From Cinnamomum chago (taxonomy: Eukaryota > Streptophyta > Magnoliopsida > Laurales > Lauraceae), in the NCBI GenBank assembly GCA_038049695.1, contig CP142456.1:67421922-67485921 (forward strand): DNA of 64,000 bases. The letters run 5' to 3'. The notes under the pieces were generated by a model. It was not told the origin of the DNA. It worked only from the letters and a program-made list of their open reading frames with translations, and did no database searches. The position numbers and the translations under genes were made by a program. Of this stretch, positions 37,396-49,945 are shown piece by piece (positions within the stretch are counted from its first letter, which is position 1; every line of letters begins with the position of its first letter).

Positions 37396-38143
37396 CTGTA
37401 AGTAAATTCCACACAATGGATACATAACAATCAACAGCAAGTAAACAATGGTGTTTTAGTAGTAAAAGGGAAGTTTACATACTACCTTTTAGCAATTTTT
37501 AGATCTTTCCTTATGGTTATTACATCGGGGGCGTTAATCATAAATTAATCGACTTGGATTTAATGGTCATTTCGGAGTTATTGATTCAAAATTAGTCCAA
37601 AATTAGTCCAAACATGACACTAACCCTAACCGCAACATATGTGGTTTAGTTGTGGGTCAGGTAAACTTGACTCATTCATATTATTCCTAATATTTATTAA
37701 CTTCTAATAAATAAAATGATCTAATATAAATATTACTTATGATTTCATAATTATTTAATATTGCATTTATTTGTAATTAGAATTTAAATTTATACTGTTT
37801 GATTAATCATTTAGGCCAAACAGTGTGTAACCCAAGCGAACGCGTAATGCAGAAGGCATCATGTACCTGAGGCAGGTTAAGCTTGGGCCAATTATCTGCA
37901 ACCCTAGCCCTAAGTTTATTGGTTATGCAGTTTGGGATAGGGTGACGAGTGTAGGTGCAGGTTAGGATTGTTTGGCTCATTTAGTAAACAGGTTGCTATA
38001 TGTTAAGCACTAACCTATGAACCCCCTCCACTAACCCGGGCTACATCGATTGAACTTGACCCAATTAATAGAAGATTATCGCGAAGGTCACTGAATAAGA
38101 TCATAGATAGTTTATTGTAAACAAGTTAATTAGTGAATTCTAG
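37396..38143. other. Gene-free stretch upstream of the oxygenase exons
   Basis: This is where the N-terminal exon of the oxygenase would usually be found after a short intron. No matching frame is seen on the minus strand. The acceptor TTACAG/GGATGTG at 37396 is intact. The DNA is AT-rich with no recognised element. Confidence 0.5.
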
Positions 38144-38622
38144 TAGGGGTGTTCATGGATCAGGCCAGCCCGCTTTGGGCAGGGCTTGGGCCAAAGGTTT
38201 TCGTACTCAGGCTGGGCTCAGACATTTTATTTAGCCCCGCTTAATAAATGGGTCAGGCCCGGGTTTGGTGGTAGAAAGCCCAAGCCCATGCTGACCCGAA
38301 TATGAAAAGTATTAATAGACAGCATTGGATAGGGGACTCGAAGGGTCTCCATTTCCAAGCTGCCTATGTGTTACCACCACTTGAGCTACCGTTTAGAATC
38401 ATATAAAGAGTCCATTTAGAGTCATATAAAAAGAGTCTTATTTTATTTTTATACACTAAACTAGGGCTGGGCTTGGGCTTACTCATTTTCAGACTGGCCG
38501 GGCCTGGGCTTGCCACTCAAGGCCCGATTCGGGCTTGGGTTGGGCTTGGAAATATGTTTTAGAAGCCAATCCGAGCCTGGATATACCTTAGTCCGGCCCA
38601 ACACGGACCATGAACACCCCTA
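38144..38622. mobile_element. hAT-like MITE without a clear TSD
   Basis: The ends TAGGGGTGTTCATGG and CCATGAACACCCCTA are perfectly complementary. The 479-bp body is rich in GGGCTTGGGC/GCCCAAGCC motifs with no coding. The flanking octamers (AATTCTAG and GCCATAAG) do not match, so the TSD has decayed or one end has been reshuffled. Confidence 0.7.
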
Positions 38623-39392
38623 GCCATAAGTATATTAAAAAAAAACCATATTCAGCACTCCAGTACAAAGCACATTGACATTAGATATCATTTTCTGCGT
38701 GATCGTGTCAATCAAAGAAACATTAAACTAGTTTTTCTCCCCACAAATGCTCAACTTACATATCTATTTAGTAAACCTCTTGGAAGTGATAGATGTTTAA
38801 AATTAAGACATAAATCGGGCATTGGTCCATGTCCCACATAATGCATTAGTTCTTCTATGACATGTTATGCATACATCTTTCAAGTTCTTTTGTCAACAAG
38901 TGCTGCTGAAAGGTATTCTCTTTTGATTCATATGTACTTGCTCCTTCGCAATTCGATGTCAAGGAGGGAGAAGAAAGAATGTATTATCTGCCTAAGGTGA
39001 GAGTAAGATCAAAGGGGGAGAAGAAGGTTCAAAAGAGTTGATTAAGGGGGAGGAAGTTTAAAGTTTAAAAAAAAATGTTTATCAAAGGGGGAGTGCAAAG
39101 CCTTTAGGAGAGCTGAAGAGATCAAGATCCAAAGGAGAAGATCAAAAGCATTCAAGAATTGCAAAATTTAGGAGGAGCTGAAGATATGGAAGGAAATTCA
39201 AGTTTTGTTGTAGCCATCAAATTGCAAAGGGGGAGATTGTTGGGGATTTTTATGTGTTGCAATTTGATTGGCAACAATCTCATTTTGTTAAAATTTTCAT
39301 TCATGTTTTTAGCTTTTAAACTTGAATTCTTCATGCATTTTTATGAGAGCTATAAGTGATAAACCCTTTGATTTCCTTGTACATGAATCTTA

Positions 39393-40714
39393 GGTAGCGT
39401 TTGGTTCGCTTTAATGAAGGTCAGAATGGAATGGTCATCCAACAGAATGCTTATTACAACGTTTGGTTCGCAAAAAAGTGGCGGAATGACCATTACTTCT
39501 GGAAATGGTCATTACATTGGGGAGGCAGAGGAATGGCCATTTCATTCTTTTATAAAAAAAATTTTGAGACCAAAATGCCCTCCACCCTCCTCCTCCTCCT
39601 CCTAGTCGCCGGTTGGGAAGGAGACCGGCTGGAAGGCCCCCAACCGCCCCCTATTCCTCTCTCCTCCACTTTCTTTTTTCTTTTTTTTTCTTCTTCTTCC
39701 TCCTCCCCTCTCTATTCTCTCTCTCCCCCTCGCCGGCAAAAAGGCATTTTCAGAAAGCTTCTTCACCCTAAGAAGAGAGCAGAGAGCGCCCCTTATAGGA
39801 AAACCCAAATCATCAACTTTCAAAACATCAAACGTAACAATTTTCTGAAGTATTAGCTGAGCAATCCGATCACCATCTTTCACTTCAAAAGCTTCATCTG
39901 GATTATTGAAGAGAATGACAACAACATGACCTCTGTAGTCTGCATCAATCACTCCAGCACCCACGTCGGTTGAATGCTTCCAATCCAAACTAGAATGAGG
40001 CGCTATCAATCAAACACCCATTTCAAGATATATGATGGAAAACAAACAACAACCCCATGTATTCTTTCCACCAAACTAAAATGCGGTAGATACAATGCAG
40101 AGGGAAGAAAAAACCACCCATTTCAGTAAAAATAGAAAATACAGAAAAAACACCATCTTTAAATAAAAATCCCAATAACAAAATGGAGGTAGCCTTCGAT
40201 CTGTGCAGAGAGAATGGGTCTGGAGAGGGCTGAGATGGATCTGCGCAGAGAGAATGGAGGTCACCTTGGTGATGGATCAGCGTAGGGAGCTGTGAGACGG
40301 AGATGATGAAAGGGAGAGGGGGATGAGATCTGGAGAGAGATGGGTGCTCTGTGCTTGGGAGAGGAAGATGGTGGCTCACAGGGTGGGGGTGGAGGGAGGA
40401 AGAGAGAGGAGGGTAGAGGGAGGCTGGTTAGGGCTGCCGACTAGTCTCCTTCCCAGCCGGCGACTGGGTGGGAGGGAGGGAGGGAGGAGGAGGAGGGTAT
40501 TTTGGTCTGTCTTATGTAAATTTTATTTCATTCAGGGCATCATTCCAGCGTACCAAACGCAAGAACATGAATAAGAATTCCATTACTAGATTGATTCTTC
40601 AGTCTAACCAAACATTGAAATGGAAATGATCATTCCTGCCTCATTCCATTCCGGATTAATTCCACTCTCCATTCTATTCCTGCCTAAAACCATTCTAGCG
40701 AACCAAATGCTACC
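39393..40714. mobile_element. PIF/Harbinger-type (Tourist-like) element carrying a host gene fragment
   Basis: The terminal repeats GGTAGCGTTTGGTTCGCT (39393-39410) and AGCGAACCAAATGCTACC (40697-40714) differ at one position. They are flanked by TTA on both sides (39390-39392 and 40715-40717), the TSD typical of PIF/Harbinger. Subterminal inverted repeats contain AGTCGCCGGTTGGGAAGGAG (39603) and its counterpart near 40445. The 1.3-kb interior has no transposase. It carries a minus-strand dUTPase fragment and a GA-rich segment. It lies inside the copia LTR, so it inserted later than that LTR. Confidence 0.87.
39745..40006 (-). pseudogene. Captured dUTPase gene fragment (dUTP pyrophosphatase)
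   Basis: dUTPase hydrolyses dUTP to dUMP so that uracil stays out of DNA. Minus-strand translation shows IAPHSSLDWKHSTDVGAG, IDADYRGHV and FEVKDGDRIAQLI, which correspond to motifs 2, 3 and 4 of plant dUTPases. Motif 1 and the glycine-rich C-terminal motif 5 are absent; after VDDL the frame leaves the family. The motif 2 core is altered (PHSSL rather than the usual PRSGL). Sequence upstream of the Ile-Ala-Pro start (40007 on) is AT-rich and ends TTGATAG, like an intron acceptor. This suggests genomic DNA rather than cDNA was captured. The fragment is about 80 residues and cannot be functional. Confidence 0.85.
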
Positions 40715-42457
40715 TTAGTGTGTATCCCCTTTGCAAAAATTCCTTTTTAGAAAATCAATTTAATGTCAGAAATTTGGTGATTTTCGGCTAACTGCCATGA
40801 ATTTCGGTCACATTTCCAGAAAGCAACAAATTTTCAGTGTCTACTTTTTGGTAACCTTATGGCCAGCTTCGCGGCTATAGGCAAGTGACCTACGGCTAGC
40901 CATGAAGCTAACCTAGTTCAAATTGGCCTATCTAACTGAAAGTCAAACTAGTTGTTGTAGTGACCGTTGGAGTTACGGCTAGCCGTAGGCATTTTATGGC
41001 TAACCGTAGACTAGTCGTTGGACAATTTATTCTATAAATTTTTAGCTCATTCCAAAGCCAAGCGATGAAACTTTTGAAAGTGTTTGAGGGCAAAGAAAGG
41101 AGGATGAGCTGAGGAAGGGTGGGAACTCAATAGAAATGCCAAAGCTTGGATTTAACCTTTAAATCATTTCAAGTAAGCTTTGATTTTCATCTCATATGGT
41201 TACATGCTTTGGTAAAATCTTGGTCAGTCTTTTTTAGCATGATGTCAATGAGTGTTTGAATCCTCGTTTATCATTCTACATTACATGAAAATTATTTTCA
41301 AACTAGTTTGTGTTTTGGATTCAACTATGTTCATTCATCACATGTTTTGCCTTTGAATCTTTACTCAACTTGTTATGTCTTGATTTTCATATCTTTTTCT
41401 GGTTATCTTTTGCACTACATGTGGTTGATGTTTTACCTCAATCAAATCATATTACGATTTACAACTTTGAATGCCACTTTCATTGTCAAACTTTCACGAG
41501 CTATCATTTTAAGTTGATTGGAGGCATCATGCAAACACATGAACATTGAATTTCAGTCTTTCCATCATCATTGTGTGTGTATTAAGTTGGATAATCACTT
41601 TTATGTCAGCCTATTTTAAAGACACACTCTTGTACTTAAATTTATCTCTTCTGGTGTATAGTTAGACACATTTTAAAGAGAAAAGTCATTAATGTAAAGG
41701 TTATTGCTAAGCCTTGAAAATCATTTTTTATTGTAAGCTTATTGTTTAGCCTTGAAAAGCATTAGTGGTCGTAAGGTCTGAGGTAAACCATAAACCTCTA
41801 TTGATTTAGTGGAATATTGGTGGGGTGTAGGGACATAGGCCGGAAGTGGATGTAGGCATCGTGGCCGAACTACTATATATCGTTGTGTTGTGATGAGTGT
41901 TTAATTTTATGGCGAATGTTTATCATGTATGCTTCCGTTTTTATATTTTTATAAACATCACTTGTGCCTAAATTGTAGGAAAAATTTAAAATTGGTCATA
42001 ATTAGATTAGATTTTGGCGCACCCTATTCACCCTCCTCTAGGGTTCGGGTCCCGAACTTTCATTGGGATGTCTTACAAGGTATTTTGATGGAATGGGTAT
42101 AATTAACAATCATCTTTGAAATCTGTCACTTGTTTATTAAGGGTTGTTTTTGTATAACAAAGGGAGTGTTGGTTTTTATGCTAATGAATGCCGGAGGTTC
42201 TGTCATTCTGGGACCGATTTATTGTAAGTCAGAATAATGCCTAATGGAGTATGCACAACTGTATTGGGATGGTCATGGACATTCATACTCCTTTAAGTGA
42301 CAGAGTCAAATAAAATCTTGAAAATCACGGATTTTGGGTATGAAAAGATTGGTAAAGACCATGAATTCTTGGTTTCCTCCTCTGGAAGGACATTCTAGAA
42401 GTTGAAAACCAAGTTTCAAAGGTTTTCTGGTGTATTCCTAGAGTTTTGGGCAGAGTT

Positions 42458-43087
42458 TGTGAGGCCCCACTCCTTGTCGACCCTCACTTACATTTGAATT
42501 GCTCTAATTATAATATATGATATCTAATTATACTAAATAATAGGGGTTAGCAAGGGTAGATTGGTATTTTCCTAGGATTTTAGCCTATTTTCTAGCAATT
42601 AGTCCATTTTTGTGATTTATAGAACTTATAGGGTGTTAGATAAACTTTAATAGGCTTTTTAGTTAGTTAGAGGCCATTGCTAGTAATTAGAAACAATGAG
42701 GGGTTTCTACATGTAAGGACCCGATTTCTCAATTTTATTTTAAATTAATATTGGTTGTAGATTATATCTTGTGTGGACCCTACCTTTTCTTTAAAGTTAT
42801 TTGGATTATTTCTTATGTTTATTAGGATTTTCTTAGTAGGACCCATTTAAGGATAAGGTGTTTGAATTTTATAGGGTTTTGTTCAAAAGATAGATTGGAC
42901 TCTTTTTAAGTTTTAGTTGTTGTGATAGGATTAGAATTGTCTGTTTTGAACTAAGGTTTTCCGGATTTGATAAGACCTCCTTTCCCTTTTGAGAACTTAA
43001 TTTGAACTCAAACTCTTATCTTTTTACCCTATTTAGTCAATAACAAAAGAGATCTTCTTATTTCATACCTATCATATTCTACTTTTA

Positions 43088-43132
<45 letters not shown>

Positions 43133-44130
43133 AAAAATAGTTCCCTTTTGTTTTGAATTGGTTTGGTTACCGGTAATGCTGGCTTCGTGCCAGTTAATTG
43201 TGATTATAAAATGGTTGTACCTGGCGGGTACCTTTGTGCTTTGGTCAATTTTGGCAAGCATATTTTGTTAATTTAATTTACTGAGGAGGTGCATTATCTT
43301 AGTTTTAATTTAGGGTATTTTGCTCTATTAATCTGATATCATTCCATCCGATCTGCTTTGTTATTTTGATTTCCTCGATCATGGCATTTGAACTTAGAAT
43401 ATTTGCGCATCAATGACCCATAGATTATATTTGCTGACTGAAAAATCGTTTGCTACGGTTTCATAGTCTGTTTACTTGTGGAGTTTTACTCATATGGTTG
43501 TTTTGTTCATTTGTTTCAGATTTTGTGGTCAATTCGGAATCTGAGGAAACTTAGGATGTTTTCATGGTTGGGCAGAGATATGAGTAGCGCAACACTTTAT
43601 TTTATTAGCTAGTAGACTTGAGAAAGTATTTAGTTTGTAAATCATCTGGATTCCTAGTTTAGATATAAGACATTTTGAGATTGCTATATTATTTATGGAT
43701 GGTTTATTTAGTGTGTAATGACATATTTGGGTTATTAATTTCTTTTATATTGCATAATTTAAATCAACACATGAAGTTGGGACCGTTGCATCACGAAATT
43801 TGAGGGTCCCAAGGGCCTCGGATCTCGGGGCGTGACACTACATGAGAATCTTCAAACTACACATTAAATCCACTAAATGCCCATGTACCTATCTTAAACT
43901 TAAGTGAAACCAAAAGGGCACTATGGACACCTCTTTTTTAACACAAATCTATATAAAAGAGAGACCTCTCCCTCCCTCATTTCCCTCCAAGTTTTACATT
44001 CAAGTCTCTCTCTAGAATCATAGATCTAGGGTTTCTAACTACAAGGAAGGAGAATTCTCTACAAGCTCCGACCATTTTTTAGGCTAACCGCCTCCATTCA
44101 AACCTTCGACCTTCCTTCTGAGTGAGAGGG
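42458..44130 (+). mobile_element. LTR fragment related to the 54479 chromovirus, split by a solo LTR
   Basis: It starts TGTGAGGCCCCACTCC and follows the 5' LTR of the 54479 element (CCTCACTT, TTAGCAAGGGTAGATTGG, AGAGGCCATTGCTAGTAATT) up to 42711. It resumes at 43838 through TCTATATAAAAGAG and TCCCTCATTTCCCTCCAA to about 44130. It is much more diverged than the two LTRs of that element are from each other. It stops before any palindrome array. Confidence 0.7.
42712..43837. mobile_element. Solo LTR (1.1 kb) with perfect 5-bp TSD
   Basis: It begins TGTAAGGACCCGATTTC and ends TCGGGGCGTGACA. CTACA flanks both sides (42707-42711 and 43838-43842). It includes a (CT)n run (43088-43128). It has no GTCGAC array and no internal coding. 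It is nested in an older LTR fragment. Confidence 0.88.
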
Positions 44131-44239
44131 TAGAAGTTGTTGGCTTTTAGTGTTGCCAGGGATTTGTCCTGGGTTTGCTTGGCTTGGACTTACATGGCTT
44201 TGGTGACCACGTACAACACCCAGAGATGCAAGGTTCCGT

Positions 44240-44796
44240 CTAAGCTTTCTTCCACCTTAGGAAATGGCGAAGGTCTTGAGCTGCTTGCTGGAATTGTTTG
44301 TTACCGGCCTTGTGTCTGAATTGGTTCCGGACTTGCTTTTGAGCCTCATTGACTGCGTGGGTGTAGTCAACAAGGACATGCACTTTGGTGTTGTGGTTTA
44401 GAATTGGGACCTTCCTTGCCCCCTGCTGATCTTTGATGAAATAGAGGTGGTTGTTGGGATTGTGTTTGATAGATGCCTTGGCTTTGGGTTCCTCCTGAAC
44501 CCGGTTGGAGACACCAAAGAGGTTCTGGGCATATTTGGATACCCAGAGCTTTTGTTGTTTTGGTTGATTGGCCACCTTCACCATTGATGGCTTTGAAGAT
44601 GTTGCATCTTGATTTTTGCAGGGAGAGTGGTATTCCCCATTAAAGATAGCCTTTGGAAGACCAAGACTCTTGTGGTGGAGGGTTTAGTCTCAGCGCGGGC
44701 CTGCTTCTCAGCCTTGGAGGCTGAGCCTGCTTCATTCATGGAGATTTTGAATAGCCTCTTTTTAGCTTCATCGAAGGTGATGATCAATGATCCCAT
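44240..44796 (-). pseudogene. Possible gypsy gag/pro remnant
   Basis: Two overlapping minus-strand frames (44796-44578 and 44584-44240) follow the leader of the minus-strand element whose primer site is at 46182. The wording TRVLVFQRLS resembles spacer repeats between gag and protease in some plant gypsy elements, but no catalytic motif is seen. The assignment rests mainly on position. Confidence 0.35.
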
Positions 44797-45489
44797 AATT
44801 GGCTTGTAAAACAGGACCGAGGGATGATCAGCTTTAGAATAAGGAGTGTATATTAATCATTTGGGCTAAATCTCTTATATGCCTTATGATCCATGTGGCT
44901 AGGGAAAAAAGCCAATCAAGGGATTAACTCATTCTCTAAACTAGTTCAATATATCGGTACACCGAACCAGATTTGAGAAAAGAGTTTTTGATTCATTCTC
45001 TTTACTAATCGAATTGCACCAATGGCTACCAAAATTTCGGCAGCTTATCGTTACAATAAGATTAGACCTGAATGGGAGAGAAAATTGAGTTGGATCTTAT
45101 CAACAGATAGAGTGCATTGGCCTTGATGCCTGCAACTCTAATCAATTGACTATAATGGGATCCCGTTAAGTGAAGGCATCCAAATGCTGTAAAATTACAA
45201 CAAAGGGCCTAAAGCTAACTTAAGCATATGAACATTTATTGGTCTTATAGATGGACTAATTTTAACATAACAAGAATCAAAATACCATGAAATTGACTGG
45301 GCCATAATCATGCTTCATTGATTACATGACTTTTGTTTAGTTGATGCACTTCGAGGTGCGAAATTCCCCTTTGTACATTTGCATTTGTTCCCATAATTTT
45401 GCAGAGAATAGATTGTGGAGTTTCTAAAGTCTTTGATTGAAATATCCTGACTCAGTGGACTGAACATTCCAAAAAGAAAAGAAGAAAGA

Positions 45490-45905
45490 AAATTCTAGAT
45501 GCCCATGTTTGAATACTTTGCAAACATGAAGTATGACCATGTATGAATGCTCCACAAACGTGGAGCAAATCTCTCTTGCAACACTAAAATTGGTCCGAAT
45601 TTCTTCATCTAAAATTTTTGTTCAAATCTTAAGGGATTGTTTGAGATATAGAAGACCAAAACTCCCCAATCATAGAAACCAAAAATAGGTTATGTTTGGT
45701 CATGTCTGAGTGCTCTGCAGACATGAAGCAGGTTCTATTTGGTCATAACTGAACGCTCTGCAGACATGAAGCAGGTTGGCAGACATGAAGCAAGTTCTGT
45801 TTGGTCATGTCTGAATACTCTGCAAACATGAAGCAGATTGGCAGACATAAGCAGGTTCTATTTGGTCACGTCTGAATGCTCTGTAGTAATGAAGCCAACT
45901 TATTT
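45490..45905. repeat. Degenerate tandem repeats with CATGTCTGA...CTCTGCAGACATGAAGCAG
   Basis: TTTGGTCATGTCTGAGTGC, CTCTGCAGACATGAAGCAGG and close variants recur about six times between 45500 and 45900 with spacing of about 55-70 bp, plus partial units (GGCAGACATGAAGCA). Each unit contains an imperfect inverted repeat (TCATGTCTG with CAGACATGA). It lies in the presumed leader of the minus-strand LTR element. Confidence 0.65.
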
Positions 45906-46160
45906 TGTAACACCTAATCATGGATCAAATCCTCGCCAAAAAGGGTTCCTAGAGGTTTGTTTAGAACTTTCGAAAAGGTCCTAGACATAATAGACCCAAA
46001 CTCCTCAAGGTTAAATGCCAAAAATAGCTTATGGTTGTCCATGTCAGTCTGTTCAGACATGGTGTCTGACAGGCAGTGTTTTTATAGTGTTCAACAGTTT
46101 TGTAGTATTTTGCCTTTTGTGGTTCGATCTTGTTCAGTTTTCAACCAAACTTAAAGTCGC

Positions 46161-46182
46161 AATTCCCACAGATGGCACCAAG
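46161..46182 (-). promoter_or_regulatory. Primer-binding-site-like sequence (gypsy type)
   Basis: On the minus strand TTGGTGCCATCTGTGGGAAT resembles the TGGCGCCGTCTGTGGGA block that follows the 5' LTR in many plant gypsy elements. It lies 7 bases from the presumed LTR end at 46190. Confidence 0.6.
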
Positions 46183-46189
46183 TTTCTAA

Positions 46190-48512
46190 TGGCGGAAAAT
46201 TGTGAAAACAATCTTTGCGCGTGATCACGAAATTCTCACACAGAAGTAAGGAGAAACTTAATATTCATTCCTCCTGTTTGTCTTACATGGGTTCGCATTC
46301 CAAGCCTCGTGGATGCAAGTTGTTTATAATTTAATTTCTACAACCCCTACATTTGGCCTTAGATGATTTCAAACTAAATAAAATTACCAAATTTATATAT
46401 GAAATATGACAAAAAGACTACAAAGTAGATTATGGGAGTCCCTCGGACATGGCTCTTTGCTTGTGTGTTTCCTCTATCTCCTCTCATGTTTTCTTTCCCG
46501 AACTCCTTCAATGCCTCTGTCATGGGTTTAGAATGGCCTAAATATGTGTCTGGATGGGTGACAATCAATTTTGAATGACAGTAATCTTTAACAAGTATCA
46601 CTCTTTTAACAAGAATTGTGTTTGTGCAAATCCAAGGGAGTTACTGGTTTATGTGCCTGTAGGTGTTTCAAAGTTGTGTCATTTCGGGCCATAACAGTAC
46701 GGAGAACTAGAATGAAGCCATGAAAATGGCTTGCACAACTAAGTCAAAATAGAGACACCATACTGCTTTGAGTGAGAGAGAAAAAGAAGGGAGACTGAAC
46801 AATCATTTTGTCTTAGAAAATGAGGATTAGGCCATGATATTTAGTTTCTCCCTCTAGAGGAACAACTCTAGAGGTTGAAAACTGAATTTGAGAGGCTAAA
46901 GTTCTGCCTTGCAGAGGTTTGGAACAAGTTCTCACCTTCTTATTTGGAAATCTGAAGAAGGAAATGAGTCTTCTTCAAAAATTCTAAGTTTGGAAAGAGT
47001 TAGATGGCTTTTAGAGGATGTGGAGAGGGTTGGAGAGGAGTAAGAATGCTTAGGAGTGGGTAGTGGTGGGTGAATGGTTGTCCAAGAGTCCTTTTTTATA
47101 GAGTGGGAGGGCAGTTGTAGTGGTTCGAGGGAATTATGATTCGAAAGTGGGTGTTAAATACTTACTGCAGGTCCATGTCTGAGCAGATAGACACGAGTTC
47201 ATGTTTGAAATCCATTCAGACATGGAATCTATTCTATGAGAAATGGGTCCAAATGATGTCCAAACGCTCTAAGATTCTGGAGATTCCATTTTGGGATGAT
47301 TTTTAGGCATTGAGGAGGATTTCATCACCATTTGATCTCTGGAAATAAGCTTTGGACTTCATGTCCGTATGTCCCTTTTATTTTGCACTCTAATTTCAAA
47401 TGATCTCCACTGATCTTGAAATATTGGAAAACTCTCTTGAGACTTGTTATGGATCATCATGGAAGATTTTATCTTGGTTTGACCTCTATAAATGGGTCAA
47501 AGTGGGTCCCAAAGGTTTGAGCCCTGCTACACGGCCCGACTAGGGGACCGAATTCGGGCCCGGTCGGGCCGTCTGGACTTTCTCCAGTGGTTTATGTTTG
47601 AGAACCATTCAGGCATGGAGGGCCAATACATGAGAAATGGGTCAAAATAACTTCAATTACCCTCCAATCTTAGGAAAATCACTTAAAAGTTCCTTAGTCT
47701 TAAGAATAGATTTTGTCTTGATGGAGTCCTTGAAAGTTTCTGAGAGTAAACTCCAGCCTTCCATGTCTGTGCAGATTTGACCTAAGTTGACTTCAATTGT
47801 TCTTTGCTTGAATCTGAACCTAGATGGTCTTGATTTGTTCTTGAACTTATATTTGACCTTTTGAATCAACTTCTGACCTTTGGAAGAAAATAGAATGTGG
47901 AATTCCAGTAAACATGTGAGAGTTAGGTTTGGAGTTCCTTTGGCCGGATTTCTATCTAAATGACATTGGATTGTTCAGAAACTTTGTAGAGCACCTTAAA
48001 TATGCATTCTCTGACCTTAGAGTGGGATTCATCTTGATTTGTTCCTTCTGAGCGATTATTGAGGTCCATGTCTAAGAACTGTGAGAACTCATTGGGGTCC
48101 ATATCCGAGAGTTTCAAGATTCTCAGACATGGAGTTGATTTTCAATGTTAAACTTCCAATGACTTCTAAAGCTTTTGTTAATCTTTATTTAGCTGAGCAA
48201 TACATCATTGACTTCATGTCTGTGGTGCAGACCTTGATACTCGCCTTCGTCTGATCAGATTTCTCGGGGTGTATATGTGATTTTTTACATGCCAACACCT
48301 TGATACTAATTAGATTTATTGATTTCTGAATGCCTCCATAACAAGTCTTAAACCCCTTTTATAGGGTTTACATTGGTAGAAAAATAGAAGCTGTAGAAAT
48401 AGTAATTGCAGAAGTTTAGAAACTGAAGAAATCATAATCTAATAACATAAGAAAAGGAAATATATAAAAAGAAAAGGATAGATGTCATGGAGAAATTATA
48501 GGGGTCGTGACA
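46190..48512 (-). mobile_element. 5' LTR of an old minus-strand gypsy element
   Basis: The plus-strand ends are TGGCGGAAAATTGTG and GGGGTCGTGACA. Parts around 46560-46940 match, loosely, 42100-42450, the likely remains of the other LTR. Multiple CATGTCTG motifs recur in the 47160-48290 part. No clean TSD was found and the element is heavily decayed. Confidence 0.5.
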
Positions 48513-49945
48513 ATTATCTAGTCAACTGTAATCCCATATATGTAGGGTTGCAAGCGTATGAAATGAAACCTTATTGCATACTAAATATCCATTTGTAAAA
48601 TATAGTTCTAGATCTAGATCAAACTCTAAGACAAAGCCTATTACATGGTTACCAATCTGGTTTGACCAATATCAAAGGATCTGGACCTAGTTTTGATAGA
48701 CGAGATTTGTCAAGAGACAAAGTTACTGGATAGGTTGAAGTAGTTGAGGCAGGTAAGGTTAGAGATGTCTGAAGGGAGGGGGTTGATGAATAGGGTGTGT
48801 TGACACACAAAAATTTCATCTGCGCATACATAACATTCCCTAAGGCAAAATACTCTTTTTCCCATAAGAAAATGATGACATTGAAGTCTGGCCGGCCACA
48901 ACAAGGGAATTCCCCAATGGCTACTGTCTACAAGGCCCATTGGCCGTAGCAATCCTTAGCACACCGACCGCTCAAAACAACGAAGCAGCCGCTGGTCTCT
49001 AGCTAAGAAATGATTGCGGGATGTCTTGTACACTGGCCGCTGCACTTCTTCTCTCCCGGCTATATGACGCCCATGATCTCCCATGATCTGGCTAGTTTCT
49101 TCTTCTCATGGCCGCTGAGCTTGCAAAAGGGGACCTGTAATGTCTCCCATTGAAGACAATTTTGAAACCACCTCTACTCCTCAACGATCTTCAGTAGTTA
49201 TGGCTCCTCAAAGGCTATAAAAGGAAGACTTATGAGAGCATCAAAACAATCTCCGATCCAGCGCAAAAGGGCCCAGAAACTCTGTCATTTTCAAAGCTCT
49301 CTCTTCCTTCATCAGCAAGGTGAGAATCAGGCAATAGGGAACGCTTCTCTTTGGACTTGGGCGACAGCTTCTCAAAGGCAGCCTTTGTTCCTCTCACCAT
49401 GGAGGAAGGACATAGTTTGATTATACTGTTTTAAAGTAGACTTCTTTGATTAATCCTTCTTCCTTAATAATGGTGATGAACTACAAAGACTAACAGAAGA
49501 AGCCAAATTGTAGACTTCTCCAATTCCGTCTCCACCAAGCTCTTGAAGACAACAGACTCCTTTCTCCCCCTTCAATATATAATTCCATTGTTTGATCTCC
49601 TAAGCCCGACAAGAGGGTTGCAAAAAAGATTGCAAACAATATGCACTCAGAAGGTGAAGTAACGAAGAACCCATGTAAACAAAAGTGGAGATGACTCCTC
49701 TTATGAGAGCAAACATTTATGTGAGTCATCTTCACATCTTTCTGTAACATTCAAATGATGAAATAAAAGAAGTTTTTATACAATAGCCTTCATGTTACCC
49801 TTTCCCTTTTCCTCCCTTTTTTGGGCGAAACAGGGTGTTGATGGCATTTAAGGTTCTTAGGAATGGGGGATGACTAACAGAGAGGGGAGGGGGCCAAGTA
49901 TCCAATGGGGTCCTTGAGGTCACAGGGGTTGACTGGAGGATCTAT
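48513..49945. other. Gene-free intergenic stretch
   Basis: No exon, RNA gene or element end was recognised. The open frames at 48649-48952 and 49232-49420 have no recognisable domain. Confidence 0.45.

Larger units (their letters stand above)
38880..42062 (+). mobile_element. 3' end of a SIRE-like Ty1/copia retrotransposon
   Basis: Several GGGGGAG tracts (38967-39236) precede the LTR; the last, AAAGGGGGAGA, serves as the polypurine tract. The LTR starts TGTTGGGGATTTTTATG at 39238 and ends CGGGTCCCGAACTTTCA at 42062. It passes through the CCCTATTCACCCTCCTCTAG block typical of SIRE/Maximus-type LTR ends. Removing the inserted Harbinger element leaves an LTR of about 1.5 kb. No gag-pol or 5' LTR is in the window. 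Confidence 0.7.

Noticed and set aside
40023-40574. Overlapping frames on both strands (118 and 83 codons)
   Set aside because: GA-rich low-complexity sequence inside the Harbinger element. No family match.
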